Under the pieces are notes generated by a model. That model was not told the origin of the DNA and searched no databases. It saw only the letters and a list, made by a program, of their open reading frames with translations. 64,000 nt of DNA from Parasulfuritortus cantonensis (GTDB lineage: Bacteria; Pseudomonadota; Gammaproteobacteria; Burkholderiales; Thiobacillaceae). Made by a program: the position numbers and the translations under genes. This document shows, one piece after another, positions 52,864 to 62,290 of the stretch; the stretch's first letter is position 1, and every line of letters begins with the position of its first letter. Where the stretch lies: positions 60,536 to 124,535 of the forward strand of contig NZ_SJZB01000032.1 in NCBI RefSeq assembly GCF_004337445.1, written 5' to 3'.

Positions 52864-53694
52864 ATGCCGAACCGCCTCGAAGTCACCGTACTGGTGGAAA
52901 ACCAGCCCCTGGGCCGCGGCCTGCTCGGCGAACACGGGCTCGCCTTCCACCTGCGCGCCGACGGCCGCGAGGTCCTCTTCGACACCGGCCAGGGCCTGGC
53001 CCTGGCGCACAACGCCGAGGCGCTGGGCATCGACCTCGCCGCGCTCGGGACCGTCGTCCTCAGCCACGGCCACTACGACCATGCCGGCGGCCTGCCCCTG
53101 GTCCTGGCGCGGTGCGGCCCGGCCGACGTCTACCTGCATCGCGCGGCCCTGGCGGCCAAGTTCAACCGCGACGGCAAGGACATCGGGGCGCCGGCCGCCG
53201 CCCTCGCCGCCCTCGGCGCGGCCCGGGTACACGAGGTGGCGGCCCCGACCGAGATCCTGCCCGGCCTGTACGCCAGCGGCCCGGTCCCGCGCCGGCATGC
53301 CTTCGAGGACACCGGCGGGCCGTTCTACCGCGACCCGGGCAAGGTCGAGGAGGACCCGGTCACCGACGACCAGGCCCTCTACGCCCTGCTGCCCGAGGGC
53401 GTGGTCGTGCTGCTCGGCTGCTGCCATGCCGGCGTCGTCAACACCCTCGACTACATCGGCGAACTGACCGGCGGCCAGCCCGTGCACGCGGTCATCGGCG
53501 GCACCCACCTGCTGCGCGCGGGGGAAGAACGCCTGGCTCGGACGGCGGACCTGCTGGCGCGCCTAGACGTCCGCCTGCTCGCCCCCAACCACTGCACCGG
53601 CCTGAACGCCCAGTGTTATCTGCGCCGCCGCTTCCCGGATCGCTACGCAGAAGCCCCGGCGGGCACGCGTTTCGTGTTCGGGAAGGCCGGCTAG
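52864..53694 (+). CDS. MBL-fold metallohydrolase
   Basis: The 276-residue metallo-beta-lactamase-fold protein has HGHYDHAGGL, the two-metal motif, and later GCCHAGVVNTLDYI, IGGTHLLRAGEERLARTADLL and LAPNHCTGLNAQC, features of the archaeal 7,8-dihydropterin-6-methyl-4-(beta-D-ribofuranosyl)aminobenzene 5'-phosphate synthase-like family. Its substrate is unknown. No Shine-Dalgarno of strength is seen at the ATG. It is followed by 447 bp without a gene. Confidence 0.88.
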   Translation: MPNRLEVTVLVENQPLGRGLLGEHGLAFHLRADGREVLFDTGQGLALAHNAEALGIDLAALGTVVLSHGHYDHAGGLPLVLARCGPADVYLHRAALAAKFNRDGKDIGAPAAALAALGAARVHEVAAPTEILPGLYASGPVPRRHAFEDTGGPFYRDPGKVEEDPVTDDQALYALLPEGVVVLLGCCHAGVVNTLDYIGELTGGQPVHAVIGGTHLLRAGEERLARTADLLARLDVRLLAPNHCTGLNAQCYLRRRFPDRYAEAPAGTRFVFGKAG

Positions 53695-54141
53695 GCGCCG
53701 CTTCGGTCGCCACGTGCCTGCGGGCCAAGTTCGCGCACGAACACCTCCCGCCCCGAGCCGTAGTCAGTGCTTCTTTCAACATGGCGGCCTCGGCATTTCT
53801 TCACTTTTACCTCAGCTTCGTTTTGACCGGCGGCCTGCTTGATGCGCCCTGCCCGCGTCTGCGTTTCCCTCGCGGCCCGACCGGCCCATTGGGCTCCAAC
53901 CGGACGGTTCTCCGACCGGCCACCCGCGCCGGTGCTCTGCGAACCGCCCCCGGCGCCGTGGGGCGGGTCCGGTCTTCCACGGCACTTCTCCCGCAATTCC
54001 GTCAACTTGGCCTCCCCGGCGCAACGCCATACGGGAAGCGCTGATGCGCAACGCGTCTGCGGAAGTTCCGATGTGACGCCGCCGCGCCACGTGCAACCGG
54101 CCGGGATGCTATCGTGGCGTCCCGCAAACCGAAGCTGCGCC
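53695..54141. other. 447-bp region without a recognisable gene
   Basis: Frames are open in both directions because of the high GC content, but none has a credible start or a family motif. Composition is more mixed than in flanking genes. The right end should hold the promoter of yaiI. I see no repeats or terminators of note. Confidence 0.5.
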
Positions 54142-54609
54142 ATGAACATCTGGGTCGATGCCGATGCCTGCCCGGCCGTCATCAAGGACATCCTCTACCG
54201 GGCCGCGAACCGGCTCCAGGTACCCCTGACGCTGGTCGCCAACAAGCTGCTGCGCGTGCCGCCGTCGCCATGGATACGCGCGCTGCAGGTGGCGCACGGA
54301 TTCGACGTCGCCGACCGGCGCATCGCCGAGGCGACGCAGCCCGGCGATCTAGTCATCACCGCCGACATCCCGCTCGCCGCCCAGGTCATCGCCAAGGGCG
54401 GCCACGTGCTCGATCCGCGCGGCGAACGGCTCGACGCCGGCAACATCGCCGAGCGCCTGACGCTGCGCAACTTCATGGAAGACCTGCGCGGCAGCGGGGT
54501 GGAGACGGGCGGGCCGGCCGCCTTCTCGGCCGCCGACCGGCAGACCTTCGCGAACCGGCTGGATGCGCTGCTGGCGAAGTGCCTGCGGGAGTCGGGCAAG
54601 CGCCCCTGA
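54142..54609 (+). CDS. yaiI: YaiI/YqxD (DUF188) family protein
   Basis: The 155-residue protein starts [24 protein letters not shown] and has [46 protein letters not shown], which together define the DUF188 NYN/PIN-like family. Its acidic residues (Asp6, Asp8, Asp near ITADIPLA) suggest a nuclease-like metal site, but no activity is established for the family. The ATG at 54142 matches the usual start. It stands alone. Confidence 0.94.
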   Translation: MNIWVDADACPAVIKDILYRAANRLQVPLTLVANKLLRVPPSPWIRALQVAHGFDVADRRIAEATQPGDLVITADIPLAAQVIAKGGHVLDPRGERLDAGNIAERLTLRNFMEDLRGSGVETGGPAAFSAADRQTFANRLDALLAKCLRESGKRP

Positions 54610-54745
54610 AACGAGGCCGCAGGGCGTAGCGGGGTGCGGCCAAAGAGGCGCCACCGGCGACCGAGCTGAATATCGGCTTAATTAATACACTCGCCCCAAA
54701 AGCCCTATAAGCTAAGCAGTATTACTCACCACATTTCGTCCGGCC

Positions 54746-55687
54746 ATGAAGATCCTCCTGGTGGAAGACTCCCGTTCGCTCGCGGCCGTCATCGGTTCCC
54801 GGCTGGAGTCCTTTGGCAACGAGGTGACGCTTGCCGAGAACGGCCAGATCGGTTTCGACAAGTTCGTCCAGGCGAGCTTCGACCTGATCCTGATGGATAT
54901 CGAGATGCCGGTCATGAACGGCTTCGAGGCCACCACCCGGATACGCGCCCACGAGGCGCGCCAGCCCTGGGCCTGGACGCCGATACTGTTCCTGACCGCC
55001 TCGGACACCTCCGACAACATCGTCACCGCGATCGAGGCCGGCGGCGACGACTTCATCGCCAAGACCGTGCCGGAACCCGTGCTGCAGGCCAAGATGAAGG
55101 CGATGGCGCGCATCGCCACCCTGCGCCGGCGCCTGGCGGTCGCGAACGCGCGGCTGAGCGAGCAGGCCAGCCGGGACGGCCTCACCGGGCTGTACAACCG
55201 CCGGCACATGGACCTGCGCCTCGACGCCGCATGGGAACAGGCGGTGAACCGGGGCAAGCCGTTCGCGTTGCTGATCCTCGATATCGACAATTTCAAGAAG
55301 TACAACGACCACTACGGCCACCAGACCGGGGACGATTGCCTGCGCGCGGTTGCCGCGGCGATCGCCAAGGCCGTCGCCGAAGGGAACGCCCCCGAGGAGA
55401 CCGAGCACGCCTTTGCCGCCCGCTACGGGGGCGAGGAGTTCGTCGTCGTCCTGCCCTTCGCCGCCCATGCCGCCTACGAGGCGGTGGCCGTGCGGGTGCT
55501 GGCCGGCATCCGCGCGCTCGCCATCGAGCACCTCGACAACGCGGGCATCGGTACCGTCACGGTCTCGGTGGGCGGGGCCTACCAGACCCGGGCGGCCGGG
55601 CGCATCGCCGACCTCTTCAGGTGCGCCGACCAGCGCCTCTACCGGGCCAAGGGCAACGGCCGCAACCAAGCCGTGCTGGCCGGCTGA
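54746..55687 (+). CDS. Response regulator diguanylate cyclase (REC-GGDEF)
   Basis: The 313-residue protein has a receiver domain (MKILLVEDSRSLAAVIGSRL, phospho-Asp in LILMDIEMPVMNGFEATTRI, Lys in DFIAKTV) joined by a short coiled coil to a GGDEF domain with signature GGEEF in ARYGGEEFVVVLPF and DGLTGLYNRRHMDLRL. It should make c-di-GMP when phosphorylated. No I-site RxxD is obvious directly before GGEEF. An HD-GYP phosphodiesterase gene lies 3.2 kb downstream. The AT-rich 136-bp upstream region likely carries its promoter. Confidence 0.94.
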   Translation: MKILLVEDSRSLAAVIGSRLESFGNEVTLAENGQIGFDKFVQASFDLILMDIEMPVMNGFEATTRIRAHEARQPWAWTPILFLTASDTSDNIVTAIEAGGDDFIAKTVPEPVLQAKMKAMARIATLRRRLAVANARLSEQASRDGLTGLYNRRHMDLRLDAAWEQAVNRGKPFALLILDIDNFKKYNDHYGHQTGDDCLRAVAAAIAKAVAEGNAPEETEHAFAARYGGEEFVVVLPFAAHAAYEAVAVRVLAGIRALAIEHLDNAGIGTVTVSVGGAYQTRAAGRIADLFRCADQRLYRAKGNGRNQAVLAG

Positions 55688-55708
55688 GCACGCCGCCCCG
55701 GGCGCCGG

Positions 55709-56482
55709 TCAGTCGGCCACCGAGCGGGCCAATGCCGCCTCCAGCCAGGCCGCCTGCAATTCGAAGGAGCCGTCGGCCTGGACCCGGAAGTGCGCCCGGG
55801 CATCGTCGGACGCCTGCTCGAACAGGTCGCGGATCGCCCGGACGCGTACCTCGGGGGTGCGCATGCGCCCGGTCCAGGATTGGAACTCGGCGGGCACCGG
55901 CCAAACCTCGGCGGCCGGGCTGCGGAAGCCGGCCCGGTGCAACAGGGCGTGCCATTCCGAGACGCGGTAGTCGCGCACGTGCGAGGGGTCGCGCAGCAGT
56001 TCCACGCTCTGCAGCAGGGTGTCGAACCGGGGCGTTTCCGGCGCCACGATGTCGATCATGATCAGGCTGCCGCCCGGCTTCAGGACGCGTGCCGCCTCGG
56101 CCAGCGCCCCGGCCACGTCGGCCCAGTGGTGCGCGGAGTAGCGGCTGACCACGAGGTCGAAGGCGGCGGCCGGGAAAGGCAGCCGTTCGGCCGGCCCCTG
56201 GCGGGTGGCCAGGCCGGCCAGGCCGCGCCGCCCGGCCTCCGCCTCGACCACCGCCAGCATGGCCTCGGTCAGGTCGTAGGCGGTGACCCGGGCCCCGCCC
56301 GCGGCCAGGGCGAAGGCGGCGTGGCCGGCACCGCAGCCGAGGTCGAGCACGGCCAGGCCGGGCGTGCCGCGCGCCAACGCGCCCAGGCGTTCGAGGTCGG
56401 CGCCGCGGGCGTGCACGGCACTGGTCAGGTAGGCGTCGGCGACGGCGCCGAACTGGCGCGCCGCGAGGCGGTGCTGTTCCAT
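55709..56482 (-). CDS. Class I SAM-dependent methyltransferase
   Basis: The 257-residue protein has motif I AVLDLGCGAGHAAFALAAGG, motif II VTAYDLTEAMLAVVEAEAGRRG, and FDLVVSRYSAHHWADVAGAL with ARVLKPGGSLIMIDI, the UbiE/methyltransf_11 pattern. The substrate is unknown. It is 7 bp downstream of leuA on the same strand and may be read through from it. It is convergent with the diguanylate cyclase gene. Confidence 0.9.
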   Translation of the reverse strand: MEQHRLAARQFGAVADAYLTSAVHARGADLERLGALARGTPGLAVLDLGCGAGHAAFALAAGGARVTAYDLTEAMLAVVEAEAGRRGLAGLATRQGPAERLPFPAAAFDLVVSRYSAHHWADVAGALAEAARVLKPGGSLIMIDIVAPETPRFDTLLQSVELLRDPSHVRDYRVSEWHALLHRAGFRSPAAEVWPVPAEFQSWTGRMRTPEVRVRAIRDLFEQASDDARAHFRVQADGSFELQAAWLEAALARSVAD

Positions 56483-56489
56483 GGCCGGC

Positions 56490-58172
56490 TCAGGCCGCCC
56501 GGCTCGCGGCCGGCAAACGCGTCCGCAGGCGCGCCGCGGCCCCGGCCAACGCCTTGACCGAGGCGGTGACGATGTTGGCGTCCATGGCCACGCCGAAGCA
56601 TTCCGTGCCGCCGCCGGGTGCCGCGACCTCGACGAAGGCGCAGGCGCGGGCGTCGCCGCCGCTGGCCATGGCGCGTTCCTCGTAGCCGCGCACCTGGAGG
56701 TCGATGCCGATGCCGCGCAGGGCGTGCACGGCGGCGTCGATGGGGCCGTTGCCCTCGCCGCTGAGCAGGTGGGTGATGCCGTCCGCCTCGACGCTCAGGC
56801 GGATGCCCTGGACCCCGTCGCGTTCGTAGAGATGGTGTTCGACGTAGCGCACCGGCGCCTCGGCGTCGAGGTAGGTCTCGGCGAACAGGGCCCAGATGTC
56901 GGCCGCGCTCATCTCGCCGCCGTGGCGGTCGGTGTGGCGCTGCACCTCGGCGGAGAACTCGATCTGCAGGCGGCGCGGCAGGACGACGCCGTACTCGGTC
57001 TCCAGCAGGTAGGCCACGCCGCCCTTGCCGGACTGGCTGTTGACCCGGATCACGGAGCCGTAGCTGCGCCCGAGGTCGGCCGGGTCGACCGGCAGGTAGG
57101 GCACGTTCCAGGGCGCCTCCGGGCGCTGGGCCGCGAAGCCCTTCTTGATGGCGTCCTGGTGCGAGCCCGAGAAGGCGGTGAAGACGAGGTCGCCGACGTA
57201 GGGGTGGCGCGGATGGATGGCCTGGCGGGTGCACTGCTCGACCGTGCGGGCGACCGCGTTGACGTCGGCGAAGTCGAGCCCGGGGGCGACGCCCTGGCTG
57301 TACAGGTTGAGCGCCAGGGTGACCAGGTCGACGTTGCCGGTGCGCTCGCCGTTGCCGAACAGGCAGCCCTCGACGCGCTCGGCGCCGGCCAGCATGGCGA
57401 GTTCGGCGGCCGCCACCGCGGTACCGCGGTCGTTGTGCGGGTGCACGCTGAGGACCACGCCGTCGCGCCGGGCCAGGTGGCGGTGCATCCACTCGATCTG
57501 GTCGGCGTAGACGTTGGGCGTGGCGACCTCGACCGTGGCGGGCAGGTTGAGGATCACCTTGCGGTCGGGCCGGGCACCCCACTCGGCGGTGACCGCGTCG
57601 CACACCTCGCGGGCGAACTCGAGCTCGGTGGCGGTGAAGGTCTCCGGGCTGTATTCGAGCACCCACTCGGTCTCCGGCTGGGCCTCGGCCAGTTCCCGGA
57701 TCAGGCGCACGGCGGACACGGCCATGTCGAGCACCTGCGCCTTGGTCATGCCGAAGACGACGTCGCGGAACGGCTCGGAGGTGGCGTTGTAGACGTGCAC
57801 GATGGCGCGGCGCACGCCCTTGAGGGCCTCGAAGGTGCGCCGGATGAGGTGCTCGCGCGCCTGGGTGAGGACCCCGATGGTGACGTCGCCGGGGATGTGG
57901 CCACCCTCGACGAGCCCGCGCACGAAGTCGAATTCGGTCTGCGAGGCGGACGGGAAGGCGACTTCGATCTCCTTGAAGCCGACCTCGCACAGGGTGCGGA
58001 ACAAGTGCATCTTGCGGTCCCCGTTCATGGGCTCGAAGAGGGCCTGGTTGCCGTCGCGCAGGTCGGTGCTCAGCCACACCGGCGGCCGGGTCTGGACCCG
58101 GTTCGGCCACTGCCGGTCGGCCAGGGCGACGGGTTGGAACGGGCGGTACTTGCGGGCGGGGTCTTGCATCAT
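56490..58172 (-). CDS. leuA: 2-isopropylmalate synthase (LeuA2 type)
   Basis: The 560-residue enzyme condenses acetyl-CoA with 2-oxoisovalerate in leucine synthesis. It has the DRE-TIM barrel (PPVWLSTDLRDGNQALFEPM, VEVATPNVYADQIEWMHRHL, LSVHPHNDRGTAVAAAELAMLAG with the HxH metal motif, and GCLFGNGERTGNVDLVTLALNL) and a C-terminal LeuA dimer regulatory domain. The length and DLRDGNQAL signature fit the LeuA2 branch. I chose the ATG at 58172 (MMQDPARKYRPF) with GGAGCC upstream. An Lrp-type gene is divergent from it. Confidence 0.96.
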   Translation of the reverse strand: MMQDPARKYRPFQPVALADRQWPNRVQTRPPVWLSTDLRDGNQALFEPMNGDRKMHLFRTLCEVGFKEIEVAFPSASQTEFDFVRGLVEGGHIPGDVTIGVLTQAREHLIRRTFEALKGVRRAIVHVYNATSEPFRDVVFGMTKAQVLDMAVSAVRLIRELAEAQPETEWVLEYSPETFTATELEFAREVCDAVTAEWGARPDRKVILNLPATVEVATPNVYADQIEWMHRHLARRDGVVLSVHPHNDRGTAVAAAELAMLAGAERVEGCLFGNGERTGNVDLVTLALNLYSQGVAPGLDFADVNAVARTVEQCTRQAIHPRHPYVGDLVFTAFSGSHQDAIKKGFAAQRPEAPWNVPYLPVDPADLGRSYGSVIRVNSQSGKGGVAYLLETEYGVVLPRRLQIEFSAEVQRHTDRHGGEMSAADIWALFAETYLDAEAPVRYVEHHLYERDGVQGIRLSVEADGITHLLSGEGNGPIDAAVHALRGIGIDLQVRGYEERAMASGGDARACAFVEVAAPGGGTECFGVAMDANIVTASVKALAGAAARLRTRLPAASRAA

Positions 58173-58338
58173 TTCGGGGGCTCCGTGACGGGCGATTTCG
58201 ATGCCGGAAATGGTACCGGCACGGCACCGGCACAGGATTGCGAAATCGGCCGCAAAAATCCGAGTTTTGGAATATCCTGCCAATATAATTCGACACTAAT
58301 AGTGTTTCTGCCAATCTGTCGCCTGATACGGGAATCCC

Positions 58339-58809
58339 ATGCAACTCGACCGCTACGACCGCCACATCCTCCGCCTGCTCCAGGACGACGGCCGCCTGAG
58401 CAACCAGGAGCTGGCCGACCGCATCGGCCTGTCGCCCTCGCCCTGCCTGCGCCGGGTACGCGCCCTGGAGGAGGCGGGCGTCATCGCCGGCTACCGGGCC
58501 ATGCTGGACGCCAAGGCGCTCGGCCTCAGCCTGATGGCGCTGATCCACATCTCCATGGACCAGCACACGCCGGAACGCTTCGAGGGCTTCGAGGCCGCCG
58601 TGCGGGCCATCCCGGAGATACTCGAATGCCTGCTCATCACCGGCCAGAGCGCCGACTACCAGCTCAAGGCGGTGGTGCGCGACATGGATGCCTACCAGGA
58701 ACTGCTGCTCGACCGGGTCACCCGCATCCCGGGCGTGACCGGGGTGCATTCGAGCTTCGTGCTGCGCCGCGTGGTGGACAAGACGGCCCTGCCGGTACCG
58801 GGCGACTGA
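58339..58809 (+). CDS. Lrp/AsnC family transcriptional regulator
   Basis: The 156-residue protein has the AsnC HTH (LDRYDRHILRLLQDDGRLSNQELADRIGLSPSPCLRRVRALEEAGVI) and an RAM/ACT domain with MDAYQELLLDRVTRIPGVTGVHSSFVLR. It is divergent from leuA across 166 bp of AT-rich DNA, so control of leucine synthesis by a branched-chain amino acid is a fair inference. The start matches the family; the upstream region has no strong ribosome site. Confidence 0.94.
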   Translation: MQLDRYDRHILRLLQDDGRLSNQELADRIGLSPSPCLRRVRALEEAGVIAGYRAMLDAKALGLSLMALIHISMDQHTPERFEGFEAAVRAIPEILECLLITGQSADYQLKAVVRDMDAYQELLLDRVTRIPGVTGVHSSFVLRRVVDKTALPVPGD

Positions 58810-58924
58810 ACGCGCCGCGCCGAAATCGCCGGGGTGGCCTATACAGAGAGGCGACAGCCGACCGCGGGCACGCCGACGCCGCGGCCGGACCGGACCCCGT
58901 CAGAACCGCCGAAAGCCATACCCG

Positions 58925-59533
58925 ATGCCCCGATCGCGCGCCGACTTCGAGTTGCTGTTCCAATTCTCCAAGGCACTGTCCGTCGCCCTCGGTTTCCGCG
59001 ACATCTACACCAAGCTGCATTCCGAGCGAGTGCGCGACCTGGCCTGCCTGCTGGGCGAGGCCTGCGGCCTGGACGAGCACGGACTGGAGGAGCTGCGCAT
59101 CGCGGCGGCCTTCCACGACATCGGCAAGATCGGCATCCCGGACCGCCTGCTCGCCAAGGTCGAACGCCTGGAACACGAGGAACGCGCGGAAATCGAGCGC
59201 CATCCGCTCATCGGCGAGGAGATCCTGTCGGCGGTCGGCCTGCCCGGCGCCGCCGAGGCCGCACGCATCATCCGCCATCACCATGAGCGCTATGACGGCT
59301 CCGGCTACCCGGACGGCCTGAGCGGCGACGCCATCCCGGTCGCCGCGCGCATCATCAGCGTGGTGGACAGCTACGACGCCATGGCCGAACGGCGTTCCTA
59401 CCACGCCCCGCGCGGGCACCGCCAGATCGTCGCGGTGTTGTACGAGGAACGCGGCGGCAAGCACGACCCCGAGATACTCGACACCTTCCTGCGCATCATC
59501 GAAACGAGCCTGCTCAGGGCGCCGGACGCCTAG
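58925..59533 (+). CDS. HD-GYP domain phosphodiesterase
   Basis: The 202-residue protein consists almost only of an HD-GYP domain: KLHSERVRDLACLLGEACGL, AAFHDIGKIGIPDRLL (HD), HPLIGEEIL, IIRHHHERYDGSGYPDGLSG (GYP) and RIISVVDSYDAM. It would hydrolyse c-di-GMP. Without a receiver or sensor domain it may be constitutive or act with a partner. The 115-bp gap upstream has no clear signals. It may oppose the diguanylate cyclase encoded at 54746-55687. Confidence 0.93.
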   Translation: MPRSRADFELLFQFSKALSVALGFRDIYTKLHSERVRDLACLLGEACGLDEHGLEELRIAAAFHDIGKIGIPDRLLAKVERLEHEERAEIERHPLIGEEILSAVGLPGAAEAARIIRHHHERYDGSGYPDGLSGDAIPVAARIISVVDSYDAMAERRSYHAPRGHRQIVAVLYEERGGKHDPEILDTFLRIIETSLLRAPDA

Positions 59534-59596
59534 GCCGGCGGCGCGCCGAAGCGGGCCCGGCATTCGCGCAGGCCAGCCAGGGCCGCCCTGGCCGCC

Positions 59597-60145
59597 TCAA
59601 CGCCCGTAGCGGCCGGTCAGGACCGCCTTGCCGAGCGTGTTCTGGTGCAGGTAGAAGCCGACCATGGCGGCCGGGGCGTTGGCGTCCAGGGGCAGGCTGT
59701 CGGCCTTCAGCGCATAGACCGTGAAGATGTAGCGGTGCGGCTTGTCGCCGACCGGCGGGCAGGGGCCGCCATAGCCGGGCTGGTTGAAGTCGGTGCGGCT
59801 CTGCACGGCGCCGGCGGGCATCAGCCCGGCCTGGACGGCGCCGGCCCCCTTCGCCAGGGCGCGGGTGTCGGCCGGCAGGTTGAACACCAGCCAGTGCCAC
59901 CAGCCGCTGCCGGTCGGGGCGTCGGGGTCGTAGACGGTCACCGCCAGGCTCTTCGTGCCGGCCGGGACGCCGGACCAGGCCAGGGCCGGCGAGACGTTGC
60001 CGCCCTGGCAGCCGAAGCCGTTGAAGACCTGCTCGTCGGCCAGGCGGGCGCCCGGCTGCAGTTCCGGACTGGTCAGGCGGAAGTCGCCGGCCTGGGCGCT
60101 GGCCGCGGCGGCCAGCAGGCAGGCGAGGGTCAGGCGTCGATACAT
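59597..60145 (-). CDS. YbhB/YbcL family Raf-kinase-inhibitor-like protein, secreted
   Basis: The 182-residue protein has a signal peptide (MYRRLTLACLLAAAASAQAG) and the PEBP fold: FRLTSPELQPGARL, GCQGGNVSPALAWSGVPAGTKSLAVTVYDPDAPTGSGWWHWLVFNLP, and GPCPPVGDKPHRYIFTVYAL. Function of bacterial members is unknown. GAGGAG precedes the ATG at 60145, and the longer upstream frame belongs to the MFS gene region read out of frame. It is 65 bp downstream of the Fsr-like gene. Confidence 0.93.
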   Translation of the reverse strand: MYRRLTLACLLAAAASAQAGDFRLTSPELQPGARLADEQVFNGFGCQGGNVSPALAWSGVPAGTKSLAVTVYDPDAPTGSGWWHWLVFNLPADTRALAKGAGAVQAGLMPAGAVQSRTDFNQPGYGGPCPPVGDKPHRYIFTVYALKADSLPLDANAPAAMVGFYLHQNTLGKAVLTGRYGR

Positions 60146-60210
60146 GATGCTCTCCTCGAAATGGCGGACCCGGGCAGTTTGCCCGCCCGGGTCCGGGGTT
60201 GTCATCCGGG

Positions 60211-61422
60211 TCAGGCCCGCGCGGCGGCGGGCGTGGCGGCGCGCATGCGGTGCAGGTCGGGCAGGAAGACCGCGAGCAGGCCGATCAGGGGCAGGTAGGA
60301 ACACAGCCGGTAGACCGCCTCGATGCCCCAGTGGTCGGCCAGCTGGCCCATCACGGCGGCGCCGACGCCGGCCAGCCCGAAGGCGAGGCCGAAGAACAGG
60401 CCGGCGATGGTGCCGACCCGGCCGGGCACCAGCTCCTGGGCATAGACCACCATGGCCGGGAAGGCCGAGGCGAGCAGGAAACCGATGACCAGGGTGAGCA
60501 GGGCCGAGGTGCCGAGGCCGACGTAGGGCAGCGCCAGGGTGAACGGCGCCACGCCCAGGATGGACAGCCAGATCACCTGCTTGCGGCCGATGCGGTCGCC
60601 GATCGGCCCGCCCAGCAGGGTGCCGGCCGCCACCGAGGCGGTGAAGTAGAAGAGGTGGTACTGGGCGGTGCGGGTGTCGACCTGGTAGTGCTGCATCAGG
60701 TAGAAGATCAGGTAGCTGTGGATGCTGGCCAGGTAGAAGAACTTGGAGAACATCAGCGCCATGAGCACGGCCAGGGTGGCGGCCACCTTGCCGCGCGCCA
60801 GGCCGGGACCGGCCGGCGCGGCCGCCTTGCGCGGCCGGCGGTGCTGGTGCCGGTACCAGAACCCGACGCCGGTGAGGACGATCATGCCGACCAGGGCGAT
60901 CAGGGAGAACACCGCCAGGCTCTTCTGGCCGTGCGGCAGGACCACCCAGGCCGCGAGCAGGGGCCCGAAGGCGGCGCCGGCGTTGCCGCCGACCTGGAAG
61001 ATCGACTGGGCCAGGCCGTGGCGGCCGCCCGAGGCCATGCGCGCCACCCGCGAGGCCTCCGGATGGAAGATGGAGGAACCGCTGCCGACCAGGGCGGCCG
61101 CCGCCAACAGCATGGGGAAGCTCGAGGCGAGCGAGAGCAGGAGCAGGCCGCTCAGGGTGCAGGCCATGCCGAGGGCCAGGGAGAACGGCTTCGGGTGGCG
61201 GTCGGTGTAGGCGCCGACCACCGGCTGCAGGAGCGAGGCGGTGAACTGGAAGGCCAGGGTGATGAGGCCGACCTGGCCGAAGCTGAGGGCGAAGCCGGTC
61301 TTGAACAGCGGGTAGCTGGCGATCATCAGCGACTGCATGGTGTCGTTGAGGAAGTGCGAGAAGCTGATCGCCCCGAGCACCGGGAAGACGGTGCGTTCGG
61401 GCGGCGTGGTCGCGGCGGTCAT
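60211..61422 (-). CDS. fsr: Fosmidomycin-resistance-like MFS exporter
   Basis: The 403-residue protein has twelve predicted membrane helices with the Fsr-type N-terminus ISFSHFLNDTMQSLMIASYPLFKTGFALSFGQVGLITLAFQFTASLLQPVVGAYTDR, and GSGSSIFHPEASRVARMASGGRHGLAQSIFQVGGNAGAA in the middle. Fsr exports fosmidomycin and related compounds; the natural substrate here is unknown. It is divergent from an AraC-type regulator across 90 bp, a normal arrangement for an exporter and its regulator. Confidence 0.92.
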   Translation of the reverse strand: MTAATTPPERTVFPVLGAISFSHFLNDTMQSLMIASYPLFKTGFALSFGQVGLITLAFQFTASLLQPVVGAYTDRHPKPFSLALGMACTLSGLLLLSLASSFPMLLAAAALVGSGSSIFHPEASRVARMASGGRHGLAQSIFQVGGNAGAAFGPLLAAWVVLPHGQKSLAVFSLIALVGMIVLTGVGFWYRHQHRRPRKAAAPAGPGLARGKVAATLAVLMALMFSKFFYLASIHSYLIFYLMQHYQVDTRTAQYHLFYFTASVAAGTLLGGPIGDRIGRKQVIWLSILGVAPFTLALPYVGLGTSALLTLVIGFLLASAFPAMVVYAQELVPGRVGTIAGLFFGLAFGLAGVGAAVMGQLADHWGIEAVYRLCSYLPLIGLLAVFLPDLHRMRAATPAAARA

Positions 61423-61512
61423 GTGGAAACACTCAGGTGGATGTCGTCCGGCCGACTTTATGGGCTAACATGGCTGTCCGTCTCGCTGAATTCAGGCAAC
61501 AATCCTTTCGAA

Positions 61513-62283
61513 ATGGACACCCCACACCGCCACGGCCAGGGTCTCGACCAAGGCCACATGCCGGTCACCGGCAAGGCCATCGACTATGCCTCCGGCTGGC
61601 GCGTGCCCGGCCACAGCCACCCGACCAACCAGCTCATCCATGCCGTGCGCGGCGTCATGGTGGTGGCGGCGGCCGGCGGCCAGTGGGTGGTGCCGCCGAC
61701 GCGCGGGCTCTGGATGCCGGCCGGCGTCGACCACCGCATCCGCATGGTCGGCGACGTCCAGGTGCGCACCGTGTACATCCGCCCCGACGCCAGCCCGAGC
61801 CTGCCCGGCGAGGTCGAGGTGGTGGGCATCTCGGCGCTCCTGCGCGAACTCATCCTGGCCGCCATCGAGATCCGCCAGCCCTACCTGGACGACTCCCGCG
61901 ACGGCCGCCTGATGCGCCTGCTGCTCGACGAGGTGGCCGTGCTGCCCAGCCTGCCGCTGCGCCTGCCGCAGCCGAGCGACCCCGACCTGCTGACCATCTG
62001 CCGGGCCCTTGCGGAGACGCCGGACGACCCCTCCACCCTGGGCGAATGGGCCGCACGCCTGGGCGTCGACGCCAAGACGGTGCAGCGCCGCTTCGCCCGC
62101 CACACCGGCATGACCTTCGGCCAGTGGCGCCAGCAGGCGCGCCTGATCACCGCCCTGGAGCAGCTGGCTGCGGGCGCCAAGGTGGTCGACGTGGCACTCA
62201 ACCTGGGCTACGGCAGTCCGAGCGCCTTCACCACCATGTTCAAGCGCCAGTTCGGCGCCACCCCGAGCACCTACTTCCGCTGA
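61513..62283 (+). CDS. AraC family regulator with N-terminal cupin
   Basis: The 256-residue protein has a cupin-like N-terminus (GHSHPTNQLIHAVRGVMVVAAAGGQWVVPPTRGLWMPAGVDHRI) and a C-terminal AraC HTH pair (TLGEWAARLGVDAKTVQRRFARHTGMTFGQWRQQARLITALEQLAAGAKVVDVALNLGYGSPSAFTTMFKRQFG). The ATG at 61513 fits; a longer frame upstream is antisense to the exporter gene. It is divergent from fsr and 7 bp before an MFS gene, so it may control both. Confidence 0.93.
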   Translation: MDTPHRHGQGLDQGHMPVTGKAIDYASGWRVPGHSHPTNQLIHAVRGVMVVAAAGGQWVVPPTRGLWMPAGVDHRIRMVGDVQVRTVYIRPDASPSLPGEVEVVGISALLRELILAAIEIRQPYLDDSRDGRLMRLLLDEVAVLPSLPLRLPQPSDPDLLTICRALAETPDDPSTLGEWAARLGVDAKTVQRRFARHTGMTFGQWRQQARLITALEQLAAGAKVVDVALNLGYGSPSAFTTMFKRQFGATPSTYFR

Positions 62284-62290
62284 CCCCTAC

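Noticed and set aside
53695..54141. Extra gene or long N-terminal extension of yaiI
   Set aside because: The open frames here have no start with a ribosome site and no family similarity. They are the usual GC-rich false frames.
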